Of a DNA stretch of 64,000 nt, positions 9,532 to 19,956 are shown piece by piece. The notes beneath the pieces were generated by a model. The model saw only the letters and a list, made by a program, of their open reading frames with translations, was not told the DNA's origin and ran no database searches. Numbering within the stretch: position 1 is the stretch's first letter; each line of letters opens with the position of its first letter. Position numbers and translations under genes: made by a program. Source of the DNA: Spongiibacteraceae bacterium (lineage in GTDB: Bacteria > Pseudomonadota > Gammaproteobacteria > Pseudomonadales > Dasaniaceae); contig JANQLG010000037.1 of the NCBI GenBank assembly GCA_028280715.1, forward strand, positions 21,790 through 85,789. Direction: 5' to 3'.

Positions 9532-10596
9532 TTACTGGGCTTGCGATAATTTTGCCAGCAACTTCTTAATGGGAGCTGCTAGACCAACTTCAGCCGGTTG
9601 CTGAATGTTATACCAAAGCTGTTGGTTGTTCTCCATCAACATCTTAGGTGAATCTGACAACGTGATTTCGATAGGAGTAATATCGAGATGGTAGTGGCTA
9701 AAAGTGTGTCGGTAGCTTTGCCACGAGTTAACCGTCGATGCCTTTACAGCTAACTTATCCAAATAGTGTTCCGGGCAAGCTCCGTTTTCTTGTTGAGGAA
9801 AGACCCATAACCCGCCCCAGATACCCGATGAAGGTCTTTTCTCTAATAATATTTCTCCGCGAGGATTTTTGATCATCAACATCTGCGTTGTTTTGATGGG
9901 TAAGGCTTTTTTAGGTTTTTTTCCTGGGTAGCGTTGAGGTTGTCCCTGTTCGTGTGCCAAGCAATCAGTTTGCAGCGGGCAATGGTCGCAGTCAGGTTTG
10001 CTGCGAGTACAAAGGGTAGCCCCCAGGTCCATCATTGCCTGACTATAATCAGCTACTCGTTTCTCCGGTATATGGGCTTCAGCGAATTGCCACAGTGATT
10101 TGCTGACAGCACTTTGTCCTGGCCAGCCGTCGATGGCGTGATAGCGGGCTAATACCCGTTTAACGTTGCCATCCAGAATCGCGGCGGGTTTTTTAAAGGC
10201 AATGGAAGTGATGGCTCCGGCGGTAGAACGGCCTATGCCAGGAAGTTCACTCAATGTGTCAACGGTATTCGGGAATTTTCCGCCGTGGTCGGCACAAACT
10301 ATTTTTGCGGTTTTATGCAGGTTGCGCGCTCGTGAATAGTAGCCAAGTCCTGTCCACAGGTGTAGAACTTGGTCCTCATGAGACTGGGCCAGAGCTGCTA
10401 CCGTCGGCAGCTGTTCCATAAAGCGTACAAAGAAGGGAATGACTGTTGCAACCTGGGTTTGTTGCAACATAATTTCCGATACCCATACCCTGTAGGGATT
10501 AATATTCTGTTGCCAGGGTAAGTCCTTGCGGCCGGACTTATCGAACCAGGTGAGAACTTTCGAACTGATATCGTGCTGCAGGCGTTCCTGAATCAT
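9532..10596 (-). CDS. mutY: A/G-specific adenine DNA glycosylase MutY
   Basis: 354 residues, usual length. MutY removes adenine mispaired with 8-oxoguanine. Visible parts: catalytic Glu in SEIMLQQTQV, helix-hairpin-helix ELPGIGRSTAGAI, the catalytic Asp in LDGNVKRVLARY, the four cluster cysteines in CTRSKPDCDHCPLQTDC (C-x6-C-x2-C-x5-C), and a C-terminal NUDIX-like domain (GEILLEKRPSSGIWGGLWVFPQ) for 8-oxoG recognition. The start ATG overlaps the stop of the PanZ-like gene by four bases (ATGA), indicating translational coupling. Confidence 0.97.
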   Translation of the reverse strand: MIQERLQHDISSKVLTWFDKSGRKDLPWQQNINPYRVWVSEIMLQQTQVATVIPFFVRFMEQLPTVAALAQSHEDQVLHLWTGLGYYSRARNLHKTAKIVCADHGGKFPNTVDTLSELPGIGRSTAGAITSIAFKKPAAILDGNVKRVLARYHAIDGWPGQSAVSKSLWQFAEAHIPEKRVADYSQAMMDLGATLCTRSKPDCDHCPLQTDCLAHEQGQPQRYPGKKPKKALPIKTTQMLMIKNPRGEILLEKRPSSGIWGGLWVFPQQENGACPEHYLDKLAVKASTVNSWQSYRHTFSHYHLDITPIEITLSDSPKMLMENNQQLWYNIQQPAEVGLAAPIKKLLAKLSQAQ

Positions 10597-11012
10597 GGCG
10601 TAATCGATGTTCTCAGCCAGTGGTTGTTTGTGTTGTTAAAGCCCAAGGTTGCAAGATGCTTGGCTAGAGGATCAAGTTCCGGTTGATGCTGAATCAATAA
10701 AGAGAGTTTCTGTTGGTCAGCATGTTTAGTCAGTAAGGTTAACAATTGGCTGGCTACGCTGCGTCTGCGGGTTAGCTGGCGAACGCATAGGTGGTGCAGT
10801 TCTAGCCCCTGAGTAGTCACCGTGCCCCATAGGGCTGATAGTAACCTGCCGTTGAAGCGGCCGGCGAATAATAGATTACCCTCTATTAGACTTTCTTGGA
10901 TCCAAGTTTCGATATCGTCGGCTACAGGTGTAGGGTAATCTTGGTAGATACTAATCAGATCCTGTAGATCCTGATCGATGGGGTTACTGATGGTTTCAAA
11001 CAGAACGGGCAT
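10593..11012 (-). CDS. PanZ/PanM-like acetyl-CoA sensor, GNAT fold
   Basis: 139 residues from the ATG at 11010-11012; a TTG five codons upstream is possible but unneeded. The N-terminus (DLQDLISIYQDYP) and the central LLFAGRFNGRLLSALWG...LHHLCVRQLTRRRSVASQLL match the short GNAT-like proteins annotated as PanZ family in pseudomonads. The RRRSVASQL segment corresponds to the acetyl-CoA loop (RxxGxA), with Ser where Gly is usual. In enterics PanZ binds acetyl-CoA and drives PanD maturation. Whether this copy does so is inference. It is coupled to mutY by a four-base overlap. Confidence 0.7.
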   Translation of the reverse strand: MPVLFETISNPIDQDLQDLISIYQDYPTPVADDIETWIQESLIEGNLLFAGRFNGRLLSALWGTVTTQGLELHHLCVRQLTRRRSVASQLLTLLTKHADQQKLSLLIQHQPELDPLAKHLATLGFNNTNNHWLRTSITP

Positions 11013-11169
11013 GATGATGTAGTACAATTCAAAGGTTATTTAGTGATGTAATGAGTGCGTGCTTTTTTTATAATAACCAATTTGCTGCGCGAAAGCTGCG
11101 GCGAGTTTTTATAACGAGATGACCACAGAGGCAGATGTCTTTGTATCACCATCAATCGGAGATTCTCTA

Positions 11170-11763
11170 ATGGCGGAGCGTAAAGCCACCATCACTCGCA
11201 ATACGCTGGAAACCCAGATTACAGTATCTGTTAATTTGGATGGTACCGGCGAAGCCAATTTCGAGACTGGGGTGCCCTTTCTGGATCATATGATGGATCA
11301 GATTGCTCGCCATGGCATGATCGATCTTGATGTTAACGCCAATGGGGATTTACATATCGATGCGCACCACACCGTGGAGGATATCGGTATTACCTTGGGG
11401 CAGGCTTTTGCAGAAGCGGTGGGTGACAAGAAAGGTATTGCTCGTTATGGCCATGCCTATGTGCCGCTGGATGAAGCCTTGTCGAGAGTGGTGATTGATT
11501 TCTCCGGCAGGCCCGGCCTGGAATGGCATGTGCCCTTTACTCGTGGTTCAGTCGGTGGCTTTGATGTTGATTTGTTTATCGAATTCTTCCAGGGCTTTAT
11601 TAACCATGCCAAAGTCACTTTGCATGTGGATAATCTGCGTGGCAAGAACACACACCATCAGGCTGAAACGGTTTTCAAGGCCTTTGGTCGCGCCGTGCGG
11701 ATGGCGTTGACTGCCGATGAAAGAATGGCGGGTATTACGCCTTCTACTAAAGGTTCATTGTAA
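11170..11763 (+). CDS. hisB: Imidazoleglycerol-phosphate dehydratase
   Basis: 197 residues from the ATG at 11170, preceded by CGGAG eight bases away; this gives the standard monofunctional length and the standard start ([16 protein letters not shown]). An in-frame upstream ATG at 11119 would add 17 atypical residues. It dehydrates imidazole glycerol phosphate in step 6 of histidine synthesis using two Mn ions bound by His/Glu motifs, seen here as [23 protein letters not shown] and [17 protein letters not shown]. No histidinol-phosphatase domain is attached, unlike E. coli. It leads hisB-hisH-hisA-hisF, but a terminator-like hairpin follows it. Confidence 0.97.
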   Translation: MAERKATITRNTLETQITVSVNLDGTGEANFETGVPFLDHMMDQIARHGMIDLDVNANGDLHIDAHHTVEDIGITLGQAFAEAVGDKKGIARYGHAYVPLDEALSRVVIDFSGRPGLEWHVPFTRGSVGGFDVDLFIEFFQGFINHAKVTLHVDNLRGKNTHHQAETVFKAFGRAVRMALTADERMAGITPSTKGSL

Positions 11764-11768
11764 TTCTC

Positions 11769-11805
11769 AAGGCGCATTTCCTATGGGATAAAGCGCCTTT
11801 TTATT
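11769..11805 (+). terminator. Terminator-like hairpin between hisB and hisH
   Basis: AAGGCGC (11769-11775) pairs with GCGCCTT (11793-11799) and is followed by TTTTATTTT. It has the form of a rho-independent terminator within what is otherwise a his operon, so it may lower expression of hisHAF relative to hisB. Confidence 0.7.
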
Positions 11806-11843
11806 TTCTAGTTTGTTTTCTGAGATTTTCTGGATTTAAGTTT

Positions 11844-12506
11844 ATGGCCAAAAGCACAATTGCCGTAATCGATTATGGCATGGGAAATTTGCATTCTGTT
11901 GCTAGTGCTTTGGAGCATGTGGGTGACAATGTTGAAGTGCTGGTTACCGGTGATAGCGAAAAAATTCTGGCTGCAGATCGGGTGATTTTTCCCGGTGTTG
12001 GTGCTATTCGTGATTGCATGGCGGAAATTTTACGACTGGGTGTCGATCAGGTGGTGGCTGAGGTGGCCAGGACAAAACCGCTGTTGGCTATTTGTGTCGG
12101 CATGCAGGCCTTAATGGATCGAAGCGAAGAAAATGGTGGTGTTGATTGTCTGGGGATGTTTCCAGGCCAGGTGAAGTTTTTCGGTGATCAGCTTAAAAAT
12201 GAAAAGGGCGAAAAATTAGGCCAGAAATTAAAAGTCCCGCACATGGGTTGGAATCAATTACACCAGGAAATTGAGCATCCTCTTTGGCAAGGTATTGATC
12301 AGGGTAGTCGTTTCTATTTTGTTCACAGTTATTATGTGCATACCGATGATCCTTCTTTGGTGGCGGCCACTACTGATTACGGTGTGCAAATTCACGCCGC
12401 GTTGTATCACGATAATGTGTTTGCGGTGCAATGCCACCCGGAAAAAAGCAGCCCTGCAGGTTTACAGTTATTGTCTAATTTCCTTACGTGGGATGGACAA
12501 AGTTAA
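11844..12506 (+). CDS. hisH: Imidazole glycerol phosphate synthase, glutamine amidotransferase subunit
   Basis: 220 residues. The class I amidotransferase triad is complete: Cys in [11 protein letters not shown], His and Glu in [17 protein letters not shown] and the MGWNQL segment are typical of HisH. It releases ammonia from glutamine and channels it to HisF. hisA follows after 27 bases. The start ATG at 11844 lies 80 bases after hisB, with a hairpin in the gap. Confidence 0.97.
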   Translation: MAKSTIAVIDYGMGNLHSVASALEHVGDNVEVLVTGDSEKILAADRVIFPGVGAIRDCMAEILRLGVDQVVAEVARTKPLLAICVGMQALMDRSEENGGVDCLGMFPGQVKFFGDQLKNEKGEKLGQKLKVPHMGWNQLHQEIEHPLWQGIDQGSRFYFVHSYYVHTDDPSLVAATTDYGVQIHAALYHDNVFAVQCHPEKSSPAGLQLLSNFLTWDGQS

Positions 12507-12533
12507 TTCCAGTTATTCACAACGGTTTCAAAG

Positions 12534-13274
12534 ATGTTAATTATTCCAGCGATAGATTTAAAAGATGGTAAGTGTGTGCGCCTTCGTCAGGGGTTGATGG
12601 ATGACTCCACGGTGTATGGTGACGACCCTGTGCAAATGGCAGCACGCTGGGTAGAAGCGGGTTGCCGTCGTTTACACCTGGTTGATTTAAATGGTGCCTT
12701 CGATGGCAAGCCAATCAATGGTGAAGCGGTCACGGCCATTGCCAAATCTTACCCCGATCTACCAATTCAGATTGGTGGTGGCATCAGAAACTTGCAAACG
12801 ATTGAGCACTATATTGATGCCGGTGTGAATTATCTGATTATCGGCACCAAGGCGGTTAAAGAACCGGAGTTTGTTACCGAGGCTTGTAGAGAGTTCCCGG
12901 GCCATATCATTGTTGGGTTGGATGCCAAGGATGGTTTGGTTGCAACCGATGGCTGGGCGGAAGTGTCCGATACCAAGGCTACTGAACTGGCCAAGCGCTT
13001 TGAACAGGATGGAGTGGAATCTATCGTCTACACCGATATCAGCCGTGATGGCATGATGCAGGGGGTAAACGTTGAGCAAACCGTTGCGATGGCAGAGGCT
13101 TCAACGATCAAGGTTATTGCTTCTGGCGGTATTACCAATATGGATGACATCAAAGCATTACAACGGGTAGCTGATGCGGGCATTCTTGGTGCTATTACCG
13201 GCCGTGCCATTTATGAAGGCACATTAGATGTAGCCGAAGCGCAAAATTATTGTGACAACGCCTTGGGCGTTTGA
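12534..13274 (+). CDS. hisA: Phosphoribosylformimino-5-aminoimidazole carboxamide ribotide isomerase
   Basis: 246 residues, a half-barrel-repeat TIM barrel. The catalytic Asp residues are in [17 protein letters not shown] (first strand) and in [12 protein letters not shown]. Phosphate-binding segments IQIGGGIR and VIASGGITN are intact. It performs the Amadori isomerisation before the HisF/HisH step in the cytoplasm. Stop codon is 26 bases before the chosen hisF start. Confidence 0.97.
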   Translation: MLIIPAIDLKDGKCVRLRQGLMDDSTVYGDDPVQMAARWVEAGCRRLHLVDLNGAFDGKPINGEAVTAIAKSYPDLPIQIGGGIRNLQTIEHYIDAGVNYLIIGTKAVKEPEFVTEACREFPGHIIVGLDAKDGLVATDGWAEVSDTKATELAKRFEQDGVESIVYTDISRDGMMQGVNVEQTVAMAEASTIKVIASGGITNMDDIKALQRVADAGILGAITGRAIYEGTLDVAEAQNYCDNALGV

Positions 13275-13300
13275 CGTCCGACCTCCGACAGGAACTTATT

Positions 13301-14074
13301 ATGGGCTTAGCAAAACGCATTATTCCCTGCCTTGATGTCGACAATGGTCGAGTTGTAAAGGGCGTTAACTTTGTCGATATTCGCGATGCTGGCGATCCTG
13401 TGGAAGTTGCCAAACGTTATAATGAACAAGGTGCTGACGAGATTACCTTTCTTGATATCACGGCAACTCATGAAGGTCGAGATACGACTGTGCATACAGT
13501 GGAAAATATTGCTGCAGAGGTGTTTATTCCACTAACAGTTGGCGGAGGCATTCGTACCGTCGAAGATATCCGAACCATGCTGAATGCCGGTGCTGATAAG
13601 GTTGGTATCAATTCAGCGGCGATTAAAAATCCGGATTTTGTTAAACAGGCGGCCGAACGCTTTGGCTCCCAGTGTATTGTGGTAGCTATTGATGCCAAGC
13701 AAGTGAGTGAAGAGGGTGAGCCAAAACGTTGGGAAATCTTCACGCATGGAGGTCGCAAGCCCACCGGCATAGATGCGGTCCAGTGGGCGATTAAAATGGT
13801 TGCTAATGGTGCTGGTGAGATTTTGTTGACTAGTATGGATAGAGATGGCACTAAAAACGGTTTTGATTTGGAGCTAACCAAAGCGATTAGTGATGCTGTG
13901 GTTGTGCCGGTGATTGCCTCTGGTGGCGTAGGTAATCTTGATCATTTGGTAGAAGGAATTACCAAAGGTGGAGCGGATGCGGTGTTAGCAGCTAGTATCT
14001 TCCACTTTGGCCAGTACAGCGTCCCTGACGCCAAGCATTATATGCAGCAACAGGGAATAGAAGTCAGGCTGTGA
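13301..14074 (+). CDS. hisF: Imidazole glycerol phosphate synthase, cyclase subunit
   Basis: 257 residues from the ATG at 13301, preceded by CAGGAA; this gives the family's standard start [27 protein letters not shown] at 13271 overlapping the hisA stop is in frame but would add ten atypical residues. Catalytic Asp residues are in CLDVDNGR and [12 protein letters not shown]. It closes the imidazole ring with ammonia from HisH and yields AICAR plus imidazole glycerol phosphate. Last gene of the his block. Confidence 0.97.
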   Translation: MGLAKRIIPCLDVDNGRVVKGVNFVDIRDAGDPVEVAKRYNEQGADEITFLDITATHEGRDTTVHTVENIAAEVFIPLTVGGGIRTVEDIRTMLNAGADKVGINSAAIKNPDFVKQAAERFGSQCIVVAIDAKQVSEEGEPKRWEIFTHGGRKPTGIDAVQWAIKMVANGAGEILLTSMDRDGTKNGFDLELTKAISDAVVVPVIASGGVGNLDHLVEGITKGGADAVLAASIFHFGQYSVPDAKHYMQQQGIEVRL

Positions 14075-14095
14075 TCTGGAATCGGTTAGCTTGAA

Positions 14096-14317
14096 TCAGC
14101 TTGCCAGAGTAGCGTAAAGACGTGAAAGCGTTCTTGGCTCAGCTAATGACATAAACTCAATAAAGTCATCAAGACCTTTTCTGGCTTCACCCTTGTCCTC
14201 AAAGGGGCCGATAGGCGCGCCTTCCCTGGTTGAAAAGAACCACTCACCTTGAGCAATAAAAAAACGGTCGCTACGCAGTGGAACGGGGCCTGCCTCACCG
14301 GCTCTATTGTTTGTCAT
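14096..14317 (-). CDS. DUF6316 family small protein
   Basis: 73 residues. The core PVPLRSDRFFIAQGEWFFSTREGAPIGPFEDKGEARKGLDDFIEF matches what I know of DUF6316, short proteins of marine and pseudomonad gammaproteobacteria with no assigned role. No signal peptide, no cysteine, probably a compact alpha/beta fold. It converges on hisF with 21 bases between the stops and no obvious terminator. Confidence 0.75.
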   Translation of the reverse strand: MTNNRAGEAGPVPLRSDRFFIAQGEWFFSTREGAPIGPFEDKGEARKGLDDFIEFMSLAEPRTLSRLYATLAS

Positions 14318-14515
14318 TGTTTTGGCTTCACAAATTAAAGACTACTAGGCACTATTTTAGCGCCGTCTGCACTTTTTGAAAGCCCTTTTTGTCAAGAAAA
14401 TAGACTTCTTGTCGGTTTGGGTACGGAGAAGATATCGCAATGATGTTTTTTTGGCACAGGTGGGAGCTTTGTAGGTCGGGCTGATGGCACAAAAGAACTG
14501 ACTAAAAGGAACTGG

Positions 14516-15328
14516 CTAATTTTGTTTTAAAGGTGAGGGGGCAGGTTGTCTTAATGCCGTGGTCATCGGCGAATCGTCATTGATGACTTCGGAAATCAGT
14601 GACAATGTAATGCCTTTGCTGGCCAAGGTCGGCAGCATTTTCTCTAGCACGCTGAGTGTTTCCGGGTGCGGGTGAGCGATGGCGACAGCCGTACCGTTCT
14701 GGCTGGCTAATTCCAGCCATCGTTCAACTTGTGCTGAGATGGCTGACTCGGTTCTCTGGTTGTCCAGAAATACATCGCGTTTCATATTGGGCAGATCGGC
14801 TGCAATAGCGGAGGATTGAGCCACTGTAAGAGGGCTAGTGCGGCTGTCAATAAAATACAATTGCTCCTTTCGCAAAGCGCTCATTAGCCAACTCATAGGC
14901 TGGCGTAATTGAGTGAGCAGACTGCCCATATGATTATTGACGCCTTGTACGTGTGGCACGGCTTGTAAATTTTCGTGAAGCGTCTCGATAAACTGTTGAT
15001 GATTCATAATAGGGCTAAGGTTGCCCTCGCTTGAATTTTTATTACTGAGATTGCTCATAGGAAGGTGTAGCAATATTTCTTTGCCCCGGTGATGGGCATT
15101 ATTGGCAAGTACTTTGGTATTAGGACTGTGAGGCAAAAATGCGTAGTTGATTTTGCCGGGCAGATTTATTGCGCGTTGACCTTGCTCTAAATTATTGCCC
15201 ATATCATCAATGATTAAGATGGCTTTAGTTTGAGAAAAGTTATTTTCGGCGAACAGTTGTCCGCTAGTTAGCACAAATATACAGGCGAAAAAAAAGCTTA
15301 GAGATATGCGAAAGATACTTGCGGCCAT
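14516..15328 (-). CDS. Divergent polysaccharide deacetylase (YibQ-type), periplasmic
   Basis: 270 residues from the ATG at 15326-15328, which starts a signal peptide (FFFACIFVLTSGQLFA) and lies 38 bases after ctp; a start at 15401-15403 would overlap ctp. The mature part has the NodB-like barrel of DUF610: ILIIDDMGNN (Asp pair), GVNNHMGSLLTQ, YFIDSRTSP and AIAHPHPET. E. coli YibQ sits with envC and gpmI, as here. The family is thought to act on the cell envelope, but its substrate is not established. Confidence 0.88.
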   Translation of the reverse strand: MAASIFRISLSFFFACIFVLTSGQLFAENNFSQTKAILIIDDMGNNLEQGQRAINLPGKINYAFLPHSPNTKVLANNAHHRGKEILLHLPMSNLSNKNSSEGNLSPIMNHQQFIETLHENLQAVPHVQGVNNHMGSLLTQLRQPMSWLMSALRKEQLYFIDSRTSPLTVAQSSAIAADLPNMKRDVFLDNQRTESAISAQVERWLELASQNGTAVAIAHPHPETLSVLEKMLPTLASKGITLSLISEVINDDSPMTTALRQPAPSPLKQN

Positions 15329-15365
15329 GATCTGTTTTTCGTTTTTAATGTCACTGCAGAAAAAT

Positions 15366-16754
15366 TTATAAAGACTCAGGATCGGCAACAATGGTGGGAG
15401 CATTCGATGTGTTTGTCATATTGTTTTTGCTGAGAATGCTCAATCCTTTTAATAAATTCAACGCTTCATAAAGCTGGTTATCAGCATTAAACAATTCTTT
15501 ATCAGCTTTGGCCTTGCGTTGTTTTTCACTTTCTGTGTCGCTATTTCCATTGCTCAGGTGGCCTTGTAAATCGGCTTCGGTCACTGTTTGGTTGGTGGCA
15601 ATGGTTTCAATTTTAGCTCGTTCCACAGTAATGTCCGGCACGATTCCCTGCGCTTGGATAGAGCGGCCGTTGGGCGTGAAATAGCGGGCTGTTGTCAGTT
15701 TGATGGCGCTCTCTTTAGTGAGTGGCACAACAGTTTGTACTGAGCCCTTGCCAAAGCTATCGGTACCCATAACGATGGCGCGGCGATGATCTTGCAGAGC
15801 GCCGGCGACAATTTCAGATGCTGATGCGGAGCCGCCATTAATTAATACAACAATTGGTGTGCCATCAATAATATCGTTTGGTGTGGCAGAATATTCAGAG
15901 TAGGAATTATCTATTCGCCCTTCGGTATAGACGATTAAACCTTCATTCAGGAAGCTGTCAGCAACTTCTACTGATGCTTGCAGAATACCGCCAGGGTTAT
16001 TGCGAAGATCAATCACCAAACCTTTCAAAGGTTGGTTGTTGGTTTGCAGTTCCGCCAGTTTCTTTTTGAACTCACTACCGGTTTTATTTTGGAATTGCGC
16101 AATACGAATATAACCAAAACCATCTTCCAGTGTTCTTCCGCGCACACTTACCACTTTGATGGTGTCACGAGTGACTACGACGTCAAAGGGTTGTACTCGC
16201 CCTTCACGAACAATGGTCAGTTCAATTTGGCTGCCTTTAGCACCGCGCATCAGGCTGACAGCTTTATTTAAACTCATGCCTTTTACAGGTTTGCCGTCCA
16301 ACATGATAATTAAGTCGCCGCTCTCGATACCGGCTTTTTCTGCCGGAGTACCATCAATGGGAGCAATGACTTTAACAAAACCGTTTTCCAGGCCGACTTC
16401 AAGACCAAGACCGCCAAATTCTCCTTTGGTGCTGACTTGCAAATCATCAAAGGATTTTGCATCCAGATAAGAGGAGTGTGGATCGAGGCCTTGCAACATG
16501 CCGCGTATTGCATTTTCCAATAAGGTTTTGTCGTCAATCTCTTCAACATAGCTGAGTCGAATGTGGTTAAACACATCGGCAAATGTTCTTAACTCGGTTA
16601 AAGGTAATCTGGCAGTGGTTTCAACGGCAGAATCTTCAGCTGTGACATCGTTATCTTGAGCACTGCTTAGGGGCGAAATGCCAAGTAGCACGAATAGTGG
16701 GATAGCAGTGATTTTTAATGATGGCTTCAACATATTTCTCATAAGGCAGTACAT
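15366..16754 (-). CDS. ctpA: Carboxy-terminal processing peptidase, S41 family
   Basis: 462 residues. A signal peptide or N-terminal anchor (LKITAIPLFVLLGISPLSSA) leads to a PDZ domain at about 110-190 (FGGLGLEVGLENGFVKVIAPIDGTPAEKAGI) and the S41 catalytic domain. The catalytic Ser is in GGSASASEIVAGAL and the Lys in DSFGKGSVQTVVPL. These periplasmic proteases trim exported proteins and in Pseudomonas relatives control cell-wall hydrolases. The start is uncertain: ATGs also occur at codons 5 and 8; the first has AAAGGTG about 10 bases upstream. It lies between envC and the YibQ-type gene, a conserved envelope cluster. Confidence 0.94.
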   Translation of the reverse strand: MYCLMRNMLKPSLKITAIPLFVLLGISPLSSAQDNDVTAEDSAVETTARLPLTELRTFADVFNHIRLSYVEEIDDKTLLENAIRGMLQGLDPHSSYLDAKSFDDLQVSTKGEFGGLGLEVGLENGFVKVIAPIDGTPAEKAGIESGDLIIMLDGKPVKGMSLNKAVSLMRGAKGSQIELTIVREGRVQPFDVVVTRDTIKVVSVRGRTLEDGFGYIRIAQFQNKTGSEFKKKLAELQTNNQPLKGLVIDLRNNPGGILQASVEVADSFLNEGLIVYTEGRIDNSYSEYSATPNDIIDGTPIVVLINGGSASASEIVAGALQDHRRAIVMGTDSFGKGSVQTVVPLTKESAIKLTTARYFTPNGRSIQAQGIVPDITVERAKIETIATNQTVTEADLQGHLSNGNSDTESEKQRKAKADKELFNADNQLYEALNLLKGLSILSKNNMTNTSNAPTIVADPESL

Positions 16755-16932
16755 CCGATATCGACACCTTTAACAATATTTGGTGTCTGGCCTGTTTCTA
16801 GTAAAGCCTTAGAGCGTTTCGCTGTTAAGGCGTTCAAGTCCCTTTGTCAGTATTGTATCTATCTCATTGTACATGGCTTTTATGGGCTGTGTTAGCGAAA
16901 GCCCTTTAACTCCTGCTAACCCATTCAAATAA

Positions 16933-18099
16933 TTAAACTTTTTTGCACCATTGTCGCGGATCGGTAGGTTTGCCGTTATGTCGTATTTCAAAGTACAGAC
17001 TGGCATTGGCCTGGCCGCCACTGTTGCCGACAGTAGAGATGGGTTCGCCAGCACTGACCCATTCACCCGTTTCTTTTAGTAAGCTCTGGTTGTGGGCATA
17101 AAGACTCATGTAACCATCGCCATGATCAATGATTAATAACAGGCCGGAGCCTCTCAGCCAGTCAGCAAACATAACTCGGCCATGATGTATGGCTTTGACA
17201 TCGCTGCCTTCTCTGGCTGGGATATTCAGTCCTTGCCAGCGCAGGCTGCTGTTTGAGCGGCGATAACCAAAGCGATTATTAGGTCTGCCCTGAATTGGCC
17301 AGGGCAGTAGACCCTTTTGGCTGGTAAAGGATTTATAGTCGCTGGGAATACTAATATTGGCGATGGTTTGTTCAACAGCCTCTAAAAGGCGCTCAAGGCG
17401 AGCTCGGTCTTGCGCATTCTTTTTCAGTTCTTGGTCTTTGTTTTTAATTGCCGAGTTGATGTTGGCGAGATTCTTTTCGCGTTGCTTCTTACTGCTTAAT
17501 AGTGATCGATGTTGGTCGTCTAAGTCGGCCTTTGCCATTGCAAGCGAGGCTGCCTTTTCAGTAATTTTGGGTTCAACTTCGTTAAGATCACTGATTATAT
17601 CGGTGTAGGCTTCGATCTGTTCAGAACGAGCCTTGTTGAAATAATCGTAGTAGGTCAGTGCACGGGTGATTTTGTCCGGCTGTTCTTGATTGAGCAATAT
17701 TTTCAGCTTTTTCTGTTGACCCATTTGATAGGCGGCGAGAATCTGTTGCTCAATCAGTTTTTGTTGTTCGCGCTTGGCGACATTGAGAATTTTGCGTTGG
17801 CCCTGCAGCTCTTTGAGTTCGGTTTGCTCGCGCTGTAACTGGATTTGAATTGTTCTTATTTTCTGTTGAATCTGGCCAATTTCGACTTCGGAGTGCTGCA
17901 GACTGGTTTGCAAGGAAGAGCGCTGGTTTTTGAACTCTGCAATGAGCTTGCGTAGTTCAGTCATTTCCCGATTGAGCTGGTTAAGCTGCCTTTGTTTGTC
18001 GGCATGATCTTCTTGCGCATTGACAATTATGGCTGGCAAGGCACAGCTGACAGCAATTGCCAGTTTTAAAAAAAGCGCGACCAAATGATAGCGCAGCAT
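16933..18099 (-). CDS. envC: Murein hydrolase activator EnvC, degenerate M23 peptidase
   Basis: 388 residues from the ATG at 18097-18099, which has AGGGG five bases upstream and begins a signal peptide; a longer in-frame start at 18150 would overlap gpmI. A long coiled coil spans about residues 30-255 (repeated QQ/EL/KL heptads). The C-terminal LytM domain has GDGYMSLYAHNQSL, but the usual HxGxD metal site reads WQGLN, so it has lost zinc ligands. That loss is expected for EnvC, which activates AmiA/AmiB amidases at the septum from the periplasm. Adjacent to gpmI and ctp as in many gammaproteobacteria. Confidence 0.93.
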   Translation of the reverse strand: MLRYHLVALFLKLAIAVSCALPAIIVNAQEDHADKQRQLNQLNREMTELRKLIAEFKNQRSSLQTSLQHSEVEIGQIQQKIRTIQIQLQREQTELKELQGQRKILNVAKREQQKLIEQQILAAYQMGQQKKLKILLNQEQPDKITRALTYYDYFNKARSEQIEAYTDIISDLNEVEPKITEKAASLAMAKADLDDQHRSLLSSKKQREKNLANINSAIKNKDQELKKNAQDRARLERLLEAVEQTIANISIPSDYKSFTSQKGLLPWPIQGRPNNRFGYRRSNSSLRWQGLNIPAREGSDVKAIHHGRVMFADWLRGSGLLLIIDHGDGYMSLYAHNQSLLKETGEWVSAGEPISTVGNSGGQANASLYFEIRHNGKPTDPRQWCKKV

Positions 18100-18136
18100 T
18101 AAAAGCCCCTTCACTGTTTGCAAAACAAATTGGCCG

Positions 18137-19693
18137 CTATTGTAGATCAAGTAATGGATGACCAGTCATTTCTGCGGGCTGTTCGAGCCCCATTAATCGC
18201 AGCATGGTGGGCACGACATCGGCTAACTTGCCATCTACATCAGTGATAGTGACATTTTTGCTACCAACATAAACGAATGGTACTCGGCCTGTAGTATGTT
18301 GTGTGTGCTTTTGGTTGCTGTCGTAATCGAACATTTGTTCACAGTTGCCGTGATCGGCGGTAATTAAACAGTCTCCGCCTATTTCTAAAACGGCTTTGGT
18401 CACTTTGTCGAGGCTGTCATCAATTGCAACTGCTGCTTTTATGGCGGCATCGTAAACACCGGTGTGGCCAACCATATCACCATTGGCGTAGTTACAGATG
18501 ATGGTGTCATAGTCGCCTGAGTGTATGGCTTCAACCAGTTTTGCTGTTACTTCCGGTGCGCTCATCTCTGGCTTCAGGTCATAGGTAGCTACATCTGGCG
18601 AAGGAATTAATTCTCGTGTTTCACCTTGGTACAGGTCTTCGCGGCCGCCACTAAAGAAGAAGGTAACATGTGCATACTTTTCGGTTTCGGCGATACGCAG
18701 CTGGGTTTTCCCCAGTGATGCCATCAGCTCGCCAAAGCTGTTACTGAGTTCCTCGGGGGGGAAGGCGCAGGGGCAATTGATGTCACCAGCGTATTCGGTG
18801 GTGGTAGCAAAACTGGCCAGTGCTGGAGTAGAGTTGCGTTCAAAGCCGCTGAAATTATTTTCAGTAAAGGCCCTGGTGATTTCGCGGGCGCGGTCAGCGC
18901 GGAAGTTCATAAAGATAATGGAATCACCATTGGTAATGGCCGCTGATTCCTCACCATCATTCTGGATAATGGTAGGGCTGACAAACTCATCATTTTCATC
19001 GCGCTCATAGGCGGCTTGCAATCCGGCTACTGCCGAGTTGGCTTGATAGTCAGCTTTGCCTTCGGTTAATAATTCATAGGCTGATTGAATACGTTCCCAA
19101 CGATTATCACGATCCATTGCGTAGTAGCGACCAACCAAAGAGGCAATGCGGCCACAGCCCAGCTTTTGAAATTGATCGGTCAGCGTTTGCAGCGATGGTT
19201 CTGCGCTGCGCGGTGGCGTATCTCTGCCATCCAAAAAGGCGTGGACATAGACTTTTTTAGCGCCGCGTTTAGCAGCCATATCAACCATGGCGAAGATATG
19301 ATTTTCATGGCTGTGAACACCGCCAGGAGAAAGCAGGCCAAAAATATGAATGGCCTTGTCGTTCTGAATTGCCTTATCGATGGCATCCAAGTAGACAGGG
19401 TTTTGTTCAAATTCACCGTCTTCAATAGCTTTATCGATGCGGGTGATATTTTGATAAACAATGCGTCCCGCTCCGAGACTCATATGCCCCACCTCAGAGT
19501 TGCCCATCTGGCCATCGGGGAGGCCCACGCTCAAACCAGATGTTGATATCAGGGTTTTGGGTGATTCATTCCACAGCCGATCCCAGGTTGGGGTGTCGGC
19601 ATTGGCAATAGCATTATCTTTTGGGTCTTCGCGGTGCCCCCAACCATCAAGGATTAACAGGACAACAGGCTTTTTAGGGGTATCAGTTTGCAT
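18137..19693 (-). CDS. gpmI: 2,3-bisphosphoglycerate-independent phosphoglycerate mutase
   Basis: 518 residues from the ATG at 19691-19693, giving the family's usual length and its start ([17 protein letters not shown]); an in-frame upstream start at 19786 adds 31 atypical residues. It interconverts 3- and 2-phosphoglycerate with Mn. The phosphorylated Ser is in [11 protein letters not shown], and metal ligands are in [14 protein letters not shown] and ADHGNCEQM. It is followed by envC after 37 bases, a pairing seen in E. coli. Upstream lies a divergent rhodanese gene, as in the yibN-gpmI arrangement of E. coli. Confidence 0.97.
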   Translation of the reverse strand: MQTDTPKKPVVLLILDGWGHREDPKDNAIANADTPTWDRLWNESPKTLISTSGLSVGLPDGQMGNSEVGHMSLGAGRIVYQNITRIDKAIEDGEFEQNPVYLDAIDKAIQNDKAIHIFGLLSPGGVHSHENHIFAMVDMAAKRGAKKVYVHAFLDGRDTPPRSAEPSLQTLTDQFQKLGCGRIASLVGRYYAMDRDNRWERIQSAYELLTEGKADYQANSAVAGLQAAYERDENDEFVSPTIIQNDGEESAAITNGDSIIFMNFRADRAREITRAFTENNFSGFERNSTPALASFATTTEYAGDINCPCAFPPEELSNSFGELMASLGKTQLRIAETEKYAHVTFFFSGGREDLYQGETRELIPSPDVATYDLKPEMSAPEVTAKLVEAIHSGDYDTIICNYANGDMVGHTGVYDAAIKAAVAIDDSLDKVTKAVLEIGGDCLITADHGNCEQMFDYDSNQKHTQHTTGRVPFVYVGSKNVTITDVDGKLADVVPTMLRLMGLEQPAEMTGHPLLDLQ

Positions 19694-19956
19694 GGATAAC
19701 TTCTTTGACGACGTAAATGTTTGCTGGGAGAGCAATTTTAGCTGGTTGTGTAAGCGTTGACCATTTTGTCTTGCCGAACCGGCCATATTTCACAGTGAGA
19801 ATTCCGCCACGCCCGTGTATACTTGCGCGCTTGAATTTATAGATGCGGCAGCTCAGAGTCACCAGAGTAGGGTTAAGAAAAGAGTTATCCCACTGAGTTG
19901 CTACTGATGTTCCTGGTTTTAATACTCGGTTTTAGTATGAGGTAAGTAGGTTAGCA

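Noticed and set aside
16809..17066. An 85-codon minus-strand ORF after ctp
   Set aside because: It overlaps the 3' end of envC in another frame, lacks a ribosome site and looks non-protein-like.
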